24,154 bases of DNA from a virus: IMG/VR virus record IMGVR_UViG_3300027906_000152, positions 1 to 24,154 of that record, one strand, 5' to 3'. Within the stretch, counting starts at the first letter, position 1. Each line of letters begins with the position of its first letter. The translations under genes were made by a program, and so were the position numbers. The notes under the pieces were generated by a model, which was not told the DNA's origin, did not search any database, and worked only from the letters and a program-made list of their open reading frames with translations. This document shows, piece by piece, positions 6,065 to 13,898 of the stretch.

Positions 6065-7155
6065 CCTAATTCCTGAACTTCAGTTTCTATCTCTGCATCT
6101 ATCTTATCATACAATTCGATAAATGACTGCTTTGTTTCGTCATCGAAACGATTGACGCAAACTTTGATTGCTTTTAAACGATCATTCCAAATTGCAAATG
6201 CACGAATGATGTGTACTAAACGACGAGTTGAAATAACTTCATCTATACCACCATCTCTAAAAGTCCTACGAATAATGTCAGACCAGTTAGCGAGGTTCTC
6301 ACAGAAGTTCTCGTCTAGTACGCCAAGACTACCAGCAACCTTTTTAAGTATCTTGGTTTCAATAGTCACTGTAGGATACTCTTGCTCAAATGTCAAGGCG
6401 AATCTTTCAAGGAAGGCTTCATTGAGCACGTTAGTTCCAATGAATCTTCCATCGTCTGAACCCTTACCCTTAGTATTTGCGGTTGCGACGATGTTGAATC
6501 CTGGTCTTGGTCGAACGAACTTTCCAATTTTTTTAAGGAAAACACCAGTTCCCTCAAGGATGCTTTGAAGGCAGAGGATCTTGTTAGAGGCAAGGTCGAT
6601 TTCGTCAAGGAGCAAGACTGCACCTCGTTCGAGAGCTTCAATGACTGGGCCATTGTGCCATACGGTTGCACCGTTAACAAGACGGAAACCGCCAATAAGA
6701 TCATCTTCATCTGTTTCAATAGTAATGTTTACACGAATAAGTTCTCTACCTAATTGAGCACATGCTTGCTCTACACTAAGTGTCTTACCATTACCAGAGA
6801 GTCCAGTAATGAATGTTGGATAGAACATCTTAGATCCAATGATCTTCTTTACATCAGCAAAGTTACCAAATGGTACATAGTTTGGATCCTTAGTTGGTAC
6901 AAGGTTCTCTTCTACAACAGGTGTTGCTGGTAGTCCTTCATAGACTCTTTCTAACTTCTCAGCAACAGATAGGTTCCACTTACCTCTTTGTATCTTTTGA
7001 AACTGTGGAAGTTTATTAATTCTTTTAGTAACGCTCTGTACTTGTACACCAAACTTTGTAGCGAAGCTTTTAACGTTATCGCTGGTAACGACCTCTCCGT
7101 TCGAGGAAAGAAAAGAGACTAGATCTTCATCTGTAAATTTCGCTTGAAATGGCAT
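6061..7155 (-). CDS. cobS: CobS-like AAA+ ATPase (MoxR/CobS group)
   Basis: A 364-residue ATPase of the kind annotated as CobS in cyanomyoviruses. CobS proper is the ATPase subunit of cobaltochelatase, which inserts cobalt in B12 synthesis. Walker A is GLSGNGKT at residues 118-125. Walker B is LLLDEID at 181-187. The sensor-like ATANT is at 224-228, with an arginine-finger candidate near FLERFAL (248-254). About 100 residues precede the AAA+ core and look like a small winged-helix-like domain (VVTSDNVKSFATKFGVQVQS). The upstream gene encodes a peptidase/VWA protein, the usual partner type for MoxR/CobS ATPases. No CobN large subunit is present, so cobalt chelation is unproven. A 78 nt leader separates it from the upstream gene. 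Confidence 0.85.
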   Translation of the reverse strand: MPFQAKFTDEDLVSFLSSNGEVVTSDNVKSFATKFGVQVQSVTKRINKLPQFQKIQRGKWNLSVAEKLERVYEGLPATPVVEENLVPTKDPNYVPFGNFADVKKIIGSKMFYPTFITGLSGNGKTLSVEQACAQLGRELIRVNITIETDEDDLIGGFRLVNGATVWHNGPVIEALERGAVLLLDEIDLASNKILCLQSILEGTGVFLKKIGKFVRPRPGFNIVATANTKGKGSDDGRFIGTNVLNEAFLERFALTFEQEYPTVTIETKILKKVAGSLGVLDENFCENLANWSDIIRRTFRDGGIDEVISTRRLVHIIRAFAIWNDRLKAIKVCVNRFDDETKQSFIELYDKIDAEIETEVQELG

Positions 7156-7173
7156 TGCTTTGTTTGTTCTGTA

Positions 7174-7181
7174 TGTTTATA
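7174..7181 (-). promoter_or_regulatory. Late-promoter-like box TATAAACA ahead of cobS
   Basis: The minus strand reads TATAAACA 19 nt before the cobS ATG, one base off the T4 late consensus TATAAATA. It overlaps a sigma-70-like TATACT (7181-7186), but no acceptable -35 hexamer stands 16-18 nt ahead of that. A similar box (GATAAACA) lies at the same distance ahead of gp19. Confidence 0.35.
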
Positions 7182-7204
7182 GTATAGGATAATATGAGAG
7201 GAAT

Positions 7205-7228
7205 GGGGAAGATAATGGACACTTCCCC
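7205..7228 (-). other. Stem-loop in the vwa-cobS intergenic region
   Basis: An inverted repeat GGGGAAG...CTTCCCC with a 10 nt loop, extendable by one A-T pair at its base (7204 and 7229). It begins a few bases after the stop of the peptidase/VWA gene on the transcribed strand. No U-run follows, so it is not a classic intrinsic terminator. It could stabilise the 3' end of the upstream message or attenuate transcription into cobS. Confidence 0.45.
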
Positions 7229-7233
7229 AACTG

Positions 7234-9429
7234 TCATGCTACGTGTGCTACGAATGAATTAAGTAGCTTCTTATTAGTAGACTTTTTCTTGAGCATCTTC
7301 TTAAATGCTTTTGTAATCTGTCCCTTAGTTGCATCCTCAGCAACATCAAATTCAGTATCACCATCCAAATCTTTATTGGATATAGCATATAAAGCAGTGT
7401 ATCCTTTTGGTTCTGGTATGATTGCAGACTTCTCTTTCTTCCACTGTCTTTGAACATCCTCGTAATGTTCATATGTAGCATATCTTCCAACGTAACTAGA
7501 AAGATCTCTACCATTAAGAAGACGGATACCGATAACATTTACACCAGCATTTCTATCACGAACCTGCTCAATTAAAGTAACTGTTGCCATTGTATATCCA
7601 TTGAACGGATTATATACTCTACCAGTATTACGATCACGTAAGCATACATCATAGTCTATACCATATGGACGAAGAACTTCTTCACCTCTATGCTCATAAA
7701 ATGTTTGCTTACCGTATGAAGAACTACATGCTTCACCATCACTAAGTATGCATACATTTACTTTCTGTAAATCATTATCCTTTTTAAATTGAGGAACAAC
7801 ATAATTCATCATTACGATTGCTTCATTCAAAGGAGTTCCAGAAAGATTTAAACCTGGTGTATAACGGTATCTAGTACTGTATGTAATACTATAAGCTTCT
7901 CTCCAGATATTCTTACACATACGCTCATAGTCTTTACCATTTGAACGAGAAGAAATAAAGTTCATCAAAGTAAACTGTCTAGGATTAATATAGAACTTAT
8001 CTCTTTCTAATCCCTCATGATCTCTATAATCATAACTGTAAAATAATTCTTGATAATCTTCTTTCTCATTACACATAGCACGTTCTGCAACCTCCCACTC
8101 ATTAGTGAAAGCATATACTTCAAATGGGATCTGAACTTTCTTACAGAATGCAGTCAAGTTAAGTAACTGTTTTACAGTAGCAAAGATCTCATTCTGCATA
8201 GATCCAGACCAATCAAGAATAAAGATTAGTCCGTGATTCTTCCCATCAGGAACAACATTAATTCTCTTAAATAAGTCTTCGTTGAATTGATAAGTATGAA
8301 GCTTCTTTGTATCGAGAACCCCAGTACGAGCAGAACCAGTACGAGCATAATTGTCAGCTGATTTCCTACATTCAAATTCTTTAACCAAGTAGTTAACTTC
8401 TTTCTGAGATTGTTTACGGAATTCACGATACTCCTGATCAACTTTATCATAGGATGTTCCCCAAATATATCTTTGATCTTCATCTGCTTTTTCAAATGCA
8501 TTCTCATCTACATTCTGATCTATCCATGCATGAACCTTTTCCCAATCAGCAATGTATCTATCTAACTTGCAAGGTAACTTATCAGGAATTTCAATGTATG
8601 ATATTGGTCTGCCAAGATTAGGAGAATTTAATTCTTCAGAAGATTCATCAAATGCACGTTGTGTTTTAGATTTTTCAATATCACTATGCTCACCACCAGC
8701 ATTACCACTGGTAGGATTATTCAATTCTTCAAGTAATTCTTCATCTGTCATATCATCAACTTCTTTCTTACTACCCTTACCTGACTGACTAACTTCAAAT
8801 TCTTCATCACTATCTTCATTATTACCTTCTTCTGCTCCACCTTGTTCTGCACCTTTAAGAGATTCTACTTCTTCTCTATTAAGTTCTTCTTGTTGTGCTT
8901 TAACATACTCATATATGTCTTGAGAAAGAGTACATACTTCATCAAAAGTTTCTGTAGTCTCTGAACGTGTTACAAATACTTTTTCTTCATCAGAGAAAGG
9001 AATCATTGCACTAGCACCAACCTTATAGTTAAGATTGATACGGTCAATCAATTGAAGTTCCTCATAATCTATGCTACTAACTCCAAAGAAATCATTAGCA
9101 TTAAGTTCACCATAACCAAGATAAAAACTCTTTGTTAAACCAGGATACTTACGCTTCATTAACTTCTCAATACGTACATCCTCTACTACATTAATATAAT
9201 CTTGAGGGCATGTTGTTGGTGGTTCAATGTTTGGAGTATAAAGTGCATGTCCTACTTCATGACCCACAAGCATATCATATACAACACTACTTGCTCTATC
9301 CCAGTTAGGTAGAGTCAATACCCTGCGTTCAACATCGAATGATGCTGTATCTACAGTGCGATGCTCAACTACTAGGTTCTCTGTCGCTAGTAGTCTTGCT
9401 AAATTTCCTTTGATTTCCTGCTGTGACAT
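7234..9429 (-). CDS. Metallopeptidase-like/VWA-domain protein (CobT-like partner of CobS)
   Basis: A 731-residue protein in three parts. Residues 1-170 carry HEVGHALYT with the zincin pair H57 and H61 and catalytic E58. VVEDVRIE follows at 81-88, where a glutamate could be the third zinc ligand. Residues about 180-275 are an acidic, low-complexity linker (GAEEGNNEDSDEE and similar). From about 395 there is a VWA domain with an intact MIDAS site: DWSGS at 406-410, T532 in SGTPLNEA, and D564 in LSDGEA. CobT-type chelatase subunits share the acidic linker plus C-terminal VWA layout, but the peptidase motif is not part of the textbook CobT. With the CobS-like ATPase next downstream, this looks like a MoxR-VWA machine. 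Whether it cuts protein, remodels it or inserts metal is not shown. Confidence 0.8.
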   Translation of the reverse strand: MSQQEIKGNLARLLATENLVVEHRTVDTASFDVERRVLTLPNWDRASSVVYDMLVGHEVGHALYTPNIEPPTTCPQDYINVVEDVRIEKLMKRKYPGLTKSFYLGYGELNANDFFGVSSIDYEELQLIDRINLNYKVGASAMIPFSDEEKVFVTRSETTETFDEVCTLSQDIYEYVKAQQEELNREEVESLKGAEQGGAEEGNNEDSDEEFEVSQSGKGSKKEVDDMTDEELLEELNNPTSGNAGGEHSDIEKSKTQRAFDESSEELNSPNLGRPISYIEIPDKLPCKLDRYIADWEKVHAWIDQNVDENAFEKADEDQRYIWGTSYDKVDQEYREFRKQSQKEVNYLVKEFECRKSADNYARTGSARTGVLDTKKLHTYQFNEDLFKRINVVPDGKNHGLIFILDWSGSMQNEIFATVKQLLNLTAFCKKVQIPFEVYAFTNEWEVAERAMCNEKEDYQELFYSYDYRDHEGLERDKFYINPRQFTLMNFISSRSNGKDYERMCKNIWREAYSITYSTRYRYTPGLNLSGTPLNEAIVMMNYVVPQFKKDNDLQKVNVCILSDGEACSSSYGKQTFYEHRGEEVLRPYGIDYDVCLRDRNTGRVYNPFNGYTMATVTLIEQVRDRNAGVNVIGIRLLNGRDLSSYVGRYATYEHYEDVQRQWKKEKSAIIPEPKGYTALYAISNKDLDGDTEFDVAEDATKGQITKAFKKMLKKKSTNKKLLNSFVAHVA

Positions 9430-9471
9430 GCTTGACTTTGTTTGATATACACATGATAACAGAAAAATACC

Positions 9472-11217
9472 CTAGCCAACCAGTGAGTGTGTCACTTCGT
9501 GAACTGTCTCACTAATGGTCGAATAGTTCTTAACTTTCTCAGCAGTAATAGTTCTATCAAATTTATCACTAAGTAGTTCCTTGTGACTTATGACAAAAAC
9601 ATTAGTGCTATCATCGAAATTACGTAAGATCCAACCAAGATCAGAAGCACCAGATTGGTCAAGCGAGCCGTCAAATATTTCATCTAAGATAAGAAGGTTA
9701 GTGTCCACGCTATTTTTAAGTTTAGCAACAGAACGCCAAGTAAGCAACAAAGCAATATCAATTCGAGCTTTTTCGCCCTCCGAGAAACTGTCATAGGAAA
9801 ATACATCCCGATACCTACTCTTAATTATTTCTTCAAAGTTCTCATCAAGGGTAAAATTGACATAAAAGTCCATGGACTGAAGATACTTATTGATCAATTG
9901 ATTCATAGCAGGAAGGTATGTCTTGATGATTCTAGTCTTGATACCATTATCTTTTAGTAACTGACTAGCAACAAATAAAGTATCCTTATCTTTCTTACCA
10001 ACAGATAGCTGCTGCTTCAATCCTTTCTTATCTTTTATAAGACCTTCCAACTTAATAAACTCTGCTTTCTTATCTGGATTAGTTCCTTCTAACTCTTTAA
10101 TCTCGTTATCTATATCAGTGATTGATTTTCTTATGCTAGTAATCTGATAGTTCGCTTGACTAATAGAAGAGTTACGGTTAAGTACATCTTGTGATAGTTT
10201 TGTAAACTCATCTTCTCTTTCCTCTTCTTTTTTAATTGCAGATGCAAGATCATCCAATCCTGTATTCAAATTATTTAATTCATCCTCACCTTCTTTTATT
10301 TTACCTTCTCTAAATTCATCATTTAATTCTTGTGTACATGTAGGACATACATGATTGTCCTTAAAGAACCCATGCTCTTTCTCACATGCAGATAATTTAG
10401 TTTGTATTTTAGTAAGGAATTTATTTAACTTCTTAAGTTTAGTCTTAGAGTTTGATAACTCTTCCATCTTAGCAGACAACTCCTCTACTTCTTTGGTAAG
10501 TCTTTCAATCTCTATAGTATTCATTGTCTCATCTTCCATCAAGCATCCCTTCTTCTCATTCTTCTTATCCACTTCCTCCTTATTTCTTTTCTCCATATCA
10601 AACATATACTTCTTCTGAAGATCTATCTTCTCTTCCAAAAGATGTACTTGATAATCTAAATCTTTAATCTCTTCATTATTCTCTCTAACCTTATCCTTCA
10701 ATCTCTGATTCATAATAGAGAACACTTGAATATCTAAGATATCCTCAATGATCTCTCTACGTTGAGGAATAGAAAGCTTCATAAAAGGAACAAAGGTACT
10801 GGATCCTAACACCACGATCTGTGTGAAGGACTTAAAGTTCATCTTCAGTACATTCTGTTCTAGATTCTTCTGTTGATCTACTGCTTTAGAATCTTCATCC
10901 CATTGCTCTCCATTACAATAGATCTCAAACTTATTAGGTTTAATACTCCTATGGATTTTATAATCATTCTTACCAATACTAAATTCTATTTCAACTACAG
11001 TATCTTTCTCGTTGATACTGTTGACCAACATACTCTTACTAATTTTTCTGAATGGTCTACCAAACAACGAAAAGGTCAACGCATCTAAGATGGTTGACTT
11101 ACCAGCACCATTAGTGCCAACAATTAAATTTGTTCTAGAACGCATCAAATCAACTTCTGAAAATACATTCCCTGTTGATAGGAAATTCTTCCAGCGAACT
11201 TTTTTAAAAAGAATCAT
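9472..11217 (-). CDS. 46: gp46, recombination nuclease SMC-like subunit (Rad50/SbcC type)
   Basis: The ATPase subunit of the gp46/gp47 end-processing nuclease, which resects double-strand breaks for recombination-dependent replication. Walker A is GTNGAGKST at residues 34-42. A long coiled coil runs from about 170 to 400 and is broken by the zinc hook CPTC at 291-294. The ABC signature is SFSEGEKAR at 477-485, Walker B is LLILDE at 508-513, and the H-loop is VISHKE at 542-547. Its 581 residues compare with 560 for T4 gp46. The ATG is in an ATGA overlap with the DUF3110-like gene, beyond which gp47 lies. All catalytic motifs look intact. Confidence 0.96.
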   Translation of the reverse strand: MILFKKVRWKNFLSTGNVFSEVDLMRSRTNLIVGTNGAGKSTILDALTFSLFGRPFRKISKSMLVNSINEKDTVVEIEFSIGKNDYKIHRSIKPNKFEIYCNGEQWDEDSKAVDQQKNLEQNVLKMNFKSFTQIVVLGSSTFVPFMKLSIPQRREIIEDILDIQVFSIMNQRLKDKVRENNEEIKDLDYQVHLLEEKIDLQKKYMFDMEKRNKEEVDKKNEKKGCLMEDETMNTIEIERLTKEVEELSAKMEELSNSKTKLKKLNKFLTKIQTKLSACEKEHGFFKDNHVCPTCTQELNDEFREGKIKEGEDELNNLNTGLDDLASAIKKEEEREDEFTKLSQDVLNRNSSISQANYQITSIRKSITDIDNEIKELEGTNPDKKAEFIKLEGLIKDKKGLKQQLSVGKKDKDTLFVASQLLKDNGIKTRIIKTYLPAMNQLINKYLQSMDFYVNFTLDENFEEIIKSRYRDVFSYDSFSEGEKARIDIALLLTWRSVAKLKNSVDTNLLILDEIFDGSLDQSGASDLGWILRNFDDSTNVFVISHKELLSDKFDRTITAEKVKNYSTISETVHEVTHSLVG

Positions 11218-11492
11218 TTATCAGTGGCATCATCTATGGGTGGTACTAATAGGTCATCAGGAGATACGATGGTAAATAATTGTCCTCGCTCCTGACATGC
11301 TCCTATTATAACATGGTCTTCAATCTCTAATACTTGCATAGGTGGATAGTCTGGATCATTATCCAATTGATAACAATACCTCTCAGCATCATCCTCAACT
11401 TGAAACAATGGAACGATCCTTTGTTTTGGATTACTGCCTGACCACACAGAGAATACCCCTTCTGGTTGATCCTCTAGGGTGACAATAAACAT
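11214..11492 (-). CDS. DUF3110-like protein, 92 aa
   Basis: A 92-residue protein resembling DUF3110, a small family found mostly in cyanobacteria and their phages with no known function. The visible pattern is MFIVTLEDQPEGVFSVW at the start, then VPLFQVEDDAERYCYQLDN, then YPPMQVLEIE. The F-x-x-EDDAxRY core is the clearest family mark. It has no catalytic or membrane features. It sits between gp47 (one-base TAATG junction) and gp46 (ATGA junction), splitting a pair whose products work as one complex. A role as an accessory to the nuclease is possible but is inference from position. Confidence 0.72.
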   Translation of the reverse strand: MFIVTLEDQPEGVFSVWSGSNPKQRIVPLFQVEDDAERYCYQLDNDPDYPPMQVLEIEDHVIIGACQERGQLFTIVSPDDLLVPPIDDATDK

Positions 11493-12535
11493 TAAACTAC
11501 CTCACAACTTTCAATATATAGGGATCTCATTAGTTTCTTTAGGTCTGATTTATCTACTGCTATCTCTACCTCATCAATATATTCATTGAGTAAAGTAAGA
11601 GTATCTTTAGTAGATACTTCTAGATCTTGTTTCTCGTCTTCACTGACAAGAGTCTCTACGATTTTAACATCATACACTCCTGCATTATAAAGACGATCTA
11701 CCAGAGTTTCAAACATCTGATAGTTTTGCTTTTCTTCTACAATAATTTTGATAAACTTATTCTTGTAGAAAGAAGCATCAAGTTTATTGTAGTCATGCTC
11801 AGTATCATTATAGAATACTTTTTCAAATATTTCAAATGGATTCTTAATGAACTTAAGTTTATCAGTTTCCGTATCATAGATATGGAATCCTCTTTGATCC
11901 TTATAATCATTCCAGAACATCTGATATGGATTACCTAAGTACTGGATGTTTCCTTTCTTTGATCTATGATGAAAATGACCAGACCATACTCGATCAAACC
12001 TTTTAAATTTAGATGGTTTAAATCCACCGTGATCAAATTTCATTCCAGGTGTTACTTCAAACCCATCAATTTCTAAGTGACCACAACATATATCAGCATT
12101 ACTAGTTTCTAAAAACTTATCTGATATTTCTGAATTGGCATGATTAATCCATGGCAATAGTAGAAAATTCTTACTACCAAATGAACACTCATAAGGTTCA
12201 CTGAATATTCTAATATTGTCATACTGTTCTAACAATAACTCAGGGGAATTAATATGACTACTGTTCTTATAGTATGTCGTATGATTCCCTAGAATCATGT
12301 ATACATCATACTTTCTAAGTCTGTCAAAATAATGCTCCTTAATACGAGCAAAAGTATTAAAGTCCAGAGACTTTCTATTATCAAATGTGTCGCCCAAATC
12401 AAGGACAGTGGTGATACCCTCTCGTTCAAGAGTTGGGAAAAATATTTCATCATAAAATTTTTGGAAAAAATTCCAGAACGGAAGAGAACCCTTACGTCCA
12501 TCTAAATGTTGATCGGTAATTACTGCTATCTTCAT
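11492..12535 (-). CDS. 47: gp47, recombination nuclease subunit (Mre11/SbcD type)
   Basis: The metallophosphoesterase nuclease subunit that works with gp46. The five phosphoesterase motifs are readable: TDQHLDG (D8, H10), LDLGDTFDNR (D46 to D49), LGNHT (83-85), CGHLE (152-153) and SGHFHH (186-190). Its 347 residues compare with about 339 in T4. The start is fixed by an ATGA overlap with the pyrE stop. Together with UvsW and UvsY upstream and gp46 downstream, it completes the T4-type recombination set on this strand. Confidence 0.95.
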   Translation of the reverse strand: MKIAVITDQHLDGRKGSLPFWNFFQKFYDEIFFPTLEREGITTVLDLGDTFDNRKSLDFNTFARIKEHYFDRLRKYDVYMILGNHTTYYKNSSHINSPELLLEQYDNIRIFSEPYECSFGSKNFLLLPWINHANSEISDKFLETSNADICCGHLEIDGFEVTPGMKFDHGGFKPSKFKRFDRVWSGHFHHRSKKGNIQYLGNPYQMFWNDYKDQRGFHIYDTETDKLKFIKNPFEIFEKVFYNDTEHDYNKLDASFYKNKFIKIIVEEKQNYQMFETLVDRLYNAGVYDVKIVETLVSEDEKQDLEVSTKDTLTLLNEYIDEVEIAVDKSDLKKLMRSLYIESCEVV

Positions 12536-13038
12536 ACTAACTGATCTAGTGTGTATAAACTAATCAACTCCAATTCATTATCTAAAAAAGTAAAAGGATC
12601 ATGCTCCTTCCTATCAATGATAGTAACTACTTCCTTAACATAATAACCAGCATCTCTCAATTTATTCACTGCCAGTATAGCAGATCCTCCTGTAGTAATT
12701 ACATCCTCTAGGACAGTTATTTCAGTGTCCACTGGATGAGGTGGTCCTTCTACCCACGCAGAAGTACCATGTCCTTTAGGTTCCTTACGTACTATCATAG
12801 CATCAAGACCACCTAGAACTGCACAACCACATACTAAGGGATCAGCACCAAGAGTTAAACCTCCTACTACCTTAGTCTTAATAACCTTAAGAAGAGCCGC
12901 TGATGTTAACTGTAATCCCTCACCAGATAAGATAACAGGTTTACAATTAACATAGTGTTCACTGGTCTTGCCAGATGACAACTTGAACTCTCCTTTACGA
13001 TATGCTTTTTCTTTTAATAGAGTTAAAAGTTTATCCAT
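12532..13038 (-). CDS. pyrE: PyrE, orotate phosphoribosyltransferase
   Basis: A 168-residue enzyme converting orotate and PRPP to OMP in pyrimidine synthesis. FKLSSGKTSEHYVN at residues 18-31 is the N-terminal orotate-site pattern. RKEPKGHG at 84-91 is the flexible catalytic loop (K-x-x-K-x-HG). VLEDVITTGGSA at 109-120 is the PRPP-binding motif. It is shorter than E. coli PyrE (213 residues) but close to compact archaeal and phage forms, and no essential motif is missing. It is coupled to gp47 through ATGA and probably serves nucleotide supply. The start at 13038 is the first ATG ahead of the conserved region. Confidence 0.9.
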   Translation of the reverse strand: MDKLLTLLKEKAYRKGEFKLSSGKTSEHYVNCKPVILSGEGLQLTSAALLKVIKTKVVGGLTLGADPLVCGCAVLGGLDAMIVRKEPKGHGTSAWVEGPPHPVDTEITVLEDVITTGGSAILAVNKLRDAGYYVKEVVTIIDRKEHDPFTFLDNELELISLYTLDQLV

Positions 13039-13127
13039 TTAGTATTAATAGTATATACTGCTTTATTATTAGGATACAACTCTCTTAGTTTTTTGACTAC
13101 TGCAAGTTGTACTTCAAGAACATTCAT
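13023..13127 (-). CDS. Possible tiny protein, 34 aa
   Basis: A 34-codon ORF that bridges the 55-residue ORF upstream (14 nt overlap) and pyrE downstream (16 nt overlap). It begins MNVLEVQLAVVKKLRELYPN and ends NTKWINF. The residue pattern suggests an amphipathic helix and a strand. I recognise no family. It may be a real microprotein or simply a coupling device that carries ribosomes to the pyrE start. Support is position and plausible composition only. Confidence 0.42.
   Translation of the reverse strand: MNVLEVQLAVVKKLRELYPNNKAVYTINTKWINF
13050..13079 (-). promoter_or_regulatory. Weak sigma-70-like promoter ahead of pyrE
   Basis: The minus strand reads TTGTAT, 18 nt, TATACT. The predicted start of transcription is only about 5 nt before the pyrE ATG, which would make a nearly leaderless message. 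This lowers confidence. Confidence 0.25.
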
Positions 13128-13281
13128 AAGGTTTTATAATAATACGATTGTTTTTATAATCTGCTTTAAATTCTAATTCAAGGTCATGTTCCCACATGAG
13201 CTCTTCATATAATGCATTGAGACGATCCATGTCCTCCCAAAGATTATTGATGTGTTCGGGCAAATGATCATCTTCAGTCAT
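13114..13281 (-). CDS. Small acidic protein, 55 aa, unknown function
   Basis: A 55-codon ORF starting in an ATGA overlap with the gp55 stop. It begins MTEDDHLPEHINNLWEDMDR and continues with NALYEELMWEHDLELEF and a basic KADYKNNR segment. The first 35 residues are acidic and probably helical; the end (RIIIKPYECS) is strand-like. I do not recognise it. Its junction with gp55 suggests joint translation, so it could be a small partner of the late sigma factor, but no motif shows that. Confidence 0.6.
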   Translation of the reverse strand: MTEDDHLPEHINNLWEDMDRLNALYEELMWEHDLELEFKADYKNNRIIIKPYECS

Positions 13282-13829
13282 CGGTTCATTTTAGTTTCAA
13301 TGTTTTCTTTGATGCTACCCATATCAGAATGTGAAGCGTTCATACCTGACATGTTTCCAGAATGTCTATCAGTATGCATTACTTCATCAAAGCCTGATTT
13401 TTCTAGTATCTTATTTTTAATTTCTAATTGCTTTTTCTCTTTTTGAATACGTCTTAAGAAAGCATAATATATTATTTGAGTAAAATAAGCAAATGGATTC
13501 TTAGATTTCTCAGGATCAAAATTTAAAATATATTGTATACAATTCTCAACACCATCTGAGATCATATCATCCCTAAACATATAGTTTACAAAGTTTGGTT
13601 TATATGATAGGTGTGTAGCGATCTTTGAAAAACAACTACCCAAGTATTCGTAACATCTTTTGAATTGTACTGAAGTCCTGCGATCCTTATGAAATCTAAA
13701 ATGTCTAATAGATTCTATATGAGTCTCGTGACCTAAGTTTTTTCCTTCTAGAAAATAATCTCGCAACTGTATAACGTTCGCAAGAAACTCCTTGTTATTG
13801 ACGTAGTACTCGGTTTTCTTTCTTGCCAT
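13278..13829 (-). CDS. 55: gp55, late-transcription sigma factor
   Basis: A sigma-70-family factor that, in T4, directs host RNA polymerase to late promoters (TATAAATA) with help from gp33 and the gp45 clamp. The start YYVNNKEFL matches T4's YVNNKELL. The region 2-like core reads MISDGVENCIQYILNFDPEK, then NPFAYFTQIIYYAFLRRIQKE, which parallels T4's NFDE...[22 protein letters not shown]. From this ATG the protein has 183 residues, against 185 in T4. A second ATG at 13841 (187 residues) is possible. The in-frame ATG at 13913 is rejected because a promoter lies between it and the gene. A 55-residue ORF follows with an ATGA overlap. Confidence 0.9.
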   Translation of the reverse strand: MARKKTEYYVNNKEFLANVIQLRDYFLEGKNLGHETHIESIRHFRFHKDRRTSVQFKRCYEYLGSCFSKIATHLSYKPNFVNYMFRDDMISDGVENCIQYILNFDPEKSKNPFAYFTQIIYYAFLRRIQKEKKQLEIKNKILEKSGFDEVMHTDRHSGNMSGMNASHSDMGSIKENIETKMNR

Positions 13830-13863
13830 TCGTGCAGCCATGTGTGAATTTAAACCTGTACAA

Positions 13864-13892
13864 AGTATAGCACCCGAAACCAATTTTGTAAA
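13864..13892 (-). promoter_or_regulatory. Sigma-70-type promoter of gp55
   Basis: The minus strand reads TTTACA, a 17 nt spacer, then TATACT. Both hexamers are one base off consensus and spacing is ideal. Predicted transcription starts near 13857, about 16-28 nt before the two candidate gp55 start codons. This would let the host polymerase make the late sigma factor before late transcription begins. Confidence 0.65.
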
Positions 13893-13898
13893 GGGGGC

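Noticed and set aside
6152-6568. Plus-strand open frame (138 codons) opposite cobS
   Set aside because: Shadow of the AAA+ coding sequence; no family features, and the cobS motifs on the other strand are intact.
6393-6719. Minus-strand open frame overlapping cobS in another frame
   Set aside because: Covers the Walker B region of cobS out of frame; low-complexity S/L-rich product with no motif.
7205-7228. Stem-loop as an intrinsic terminator
   Set aside because: No U-run follows the stem, so it is kept only as a stem-loop of unknown role.
11305-11313. TGTTATAAT extended -10 inside the DUF3110-like gene
   Set aside because: No usable -35 and only weak position support for gp46; not listed as a feature.
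12298-12327. TTGACA-N18-TATACA on the minus strand inside gp47
   Set aside because: Good by score, but it lies in the 5' part of gp47, about 800 nt ahead of the next start, and serves no obvious gene. Probably chance in AT-rich DNA.
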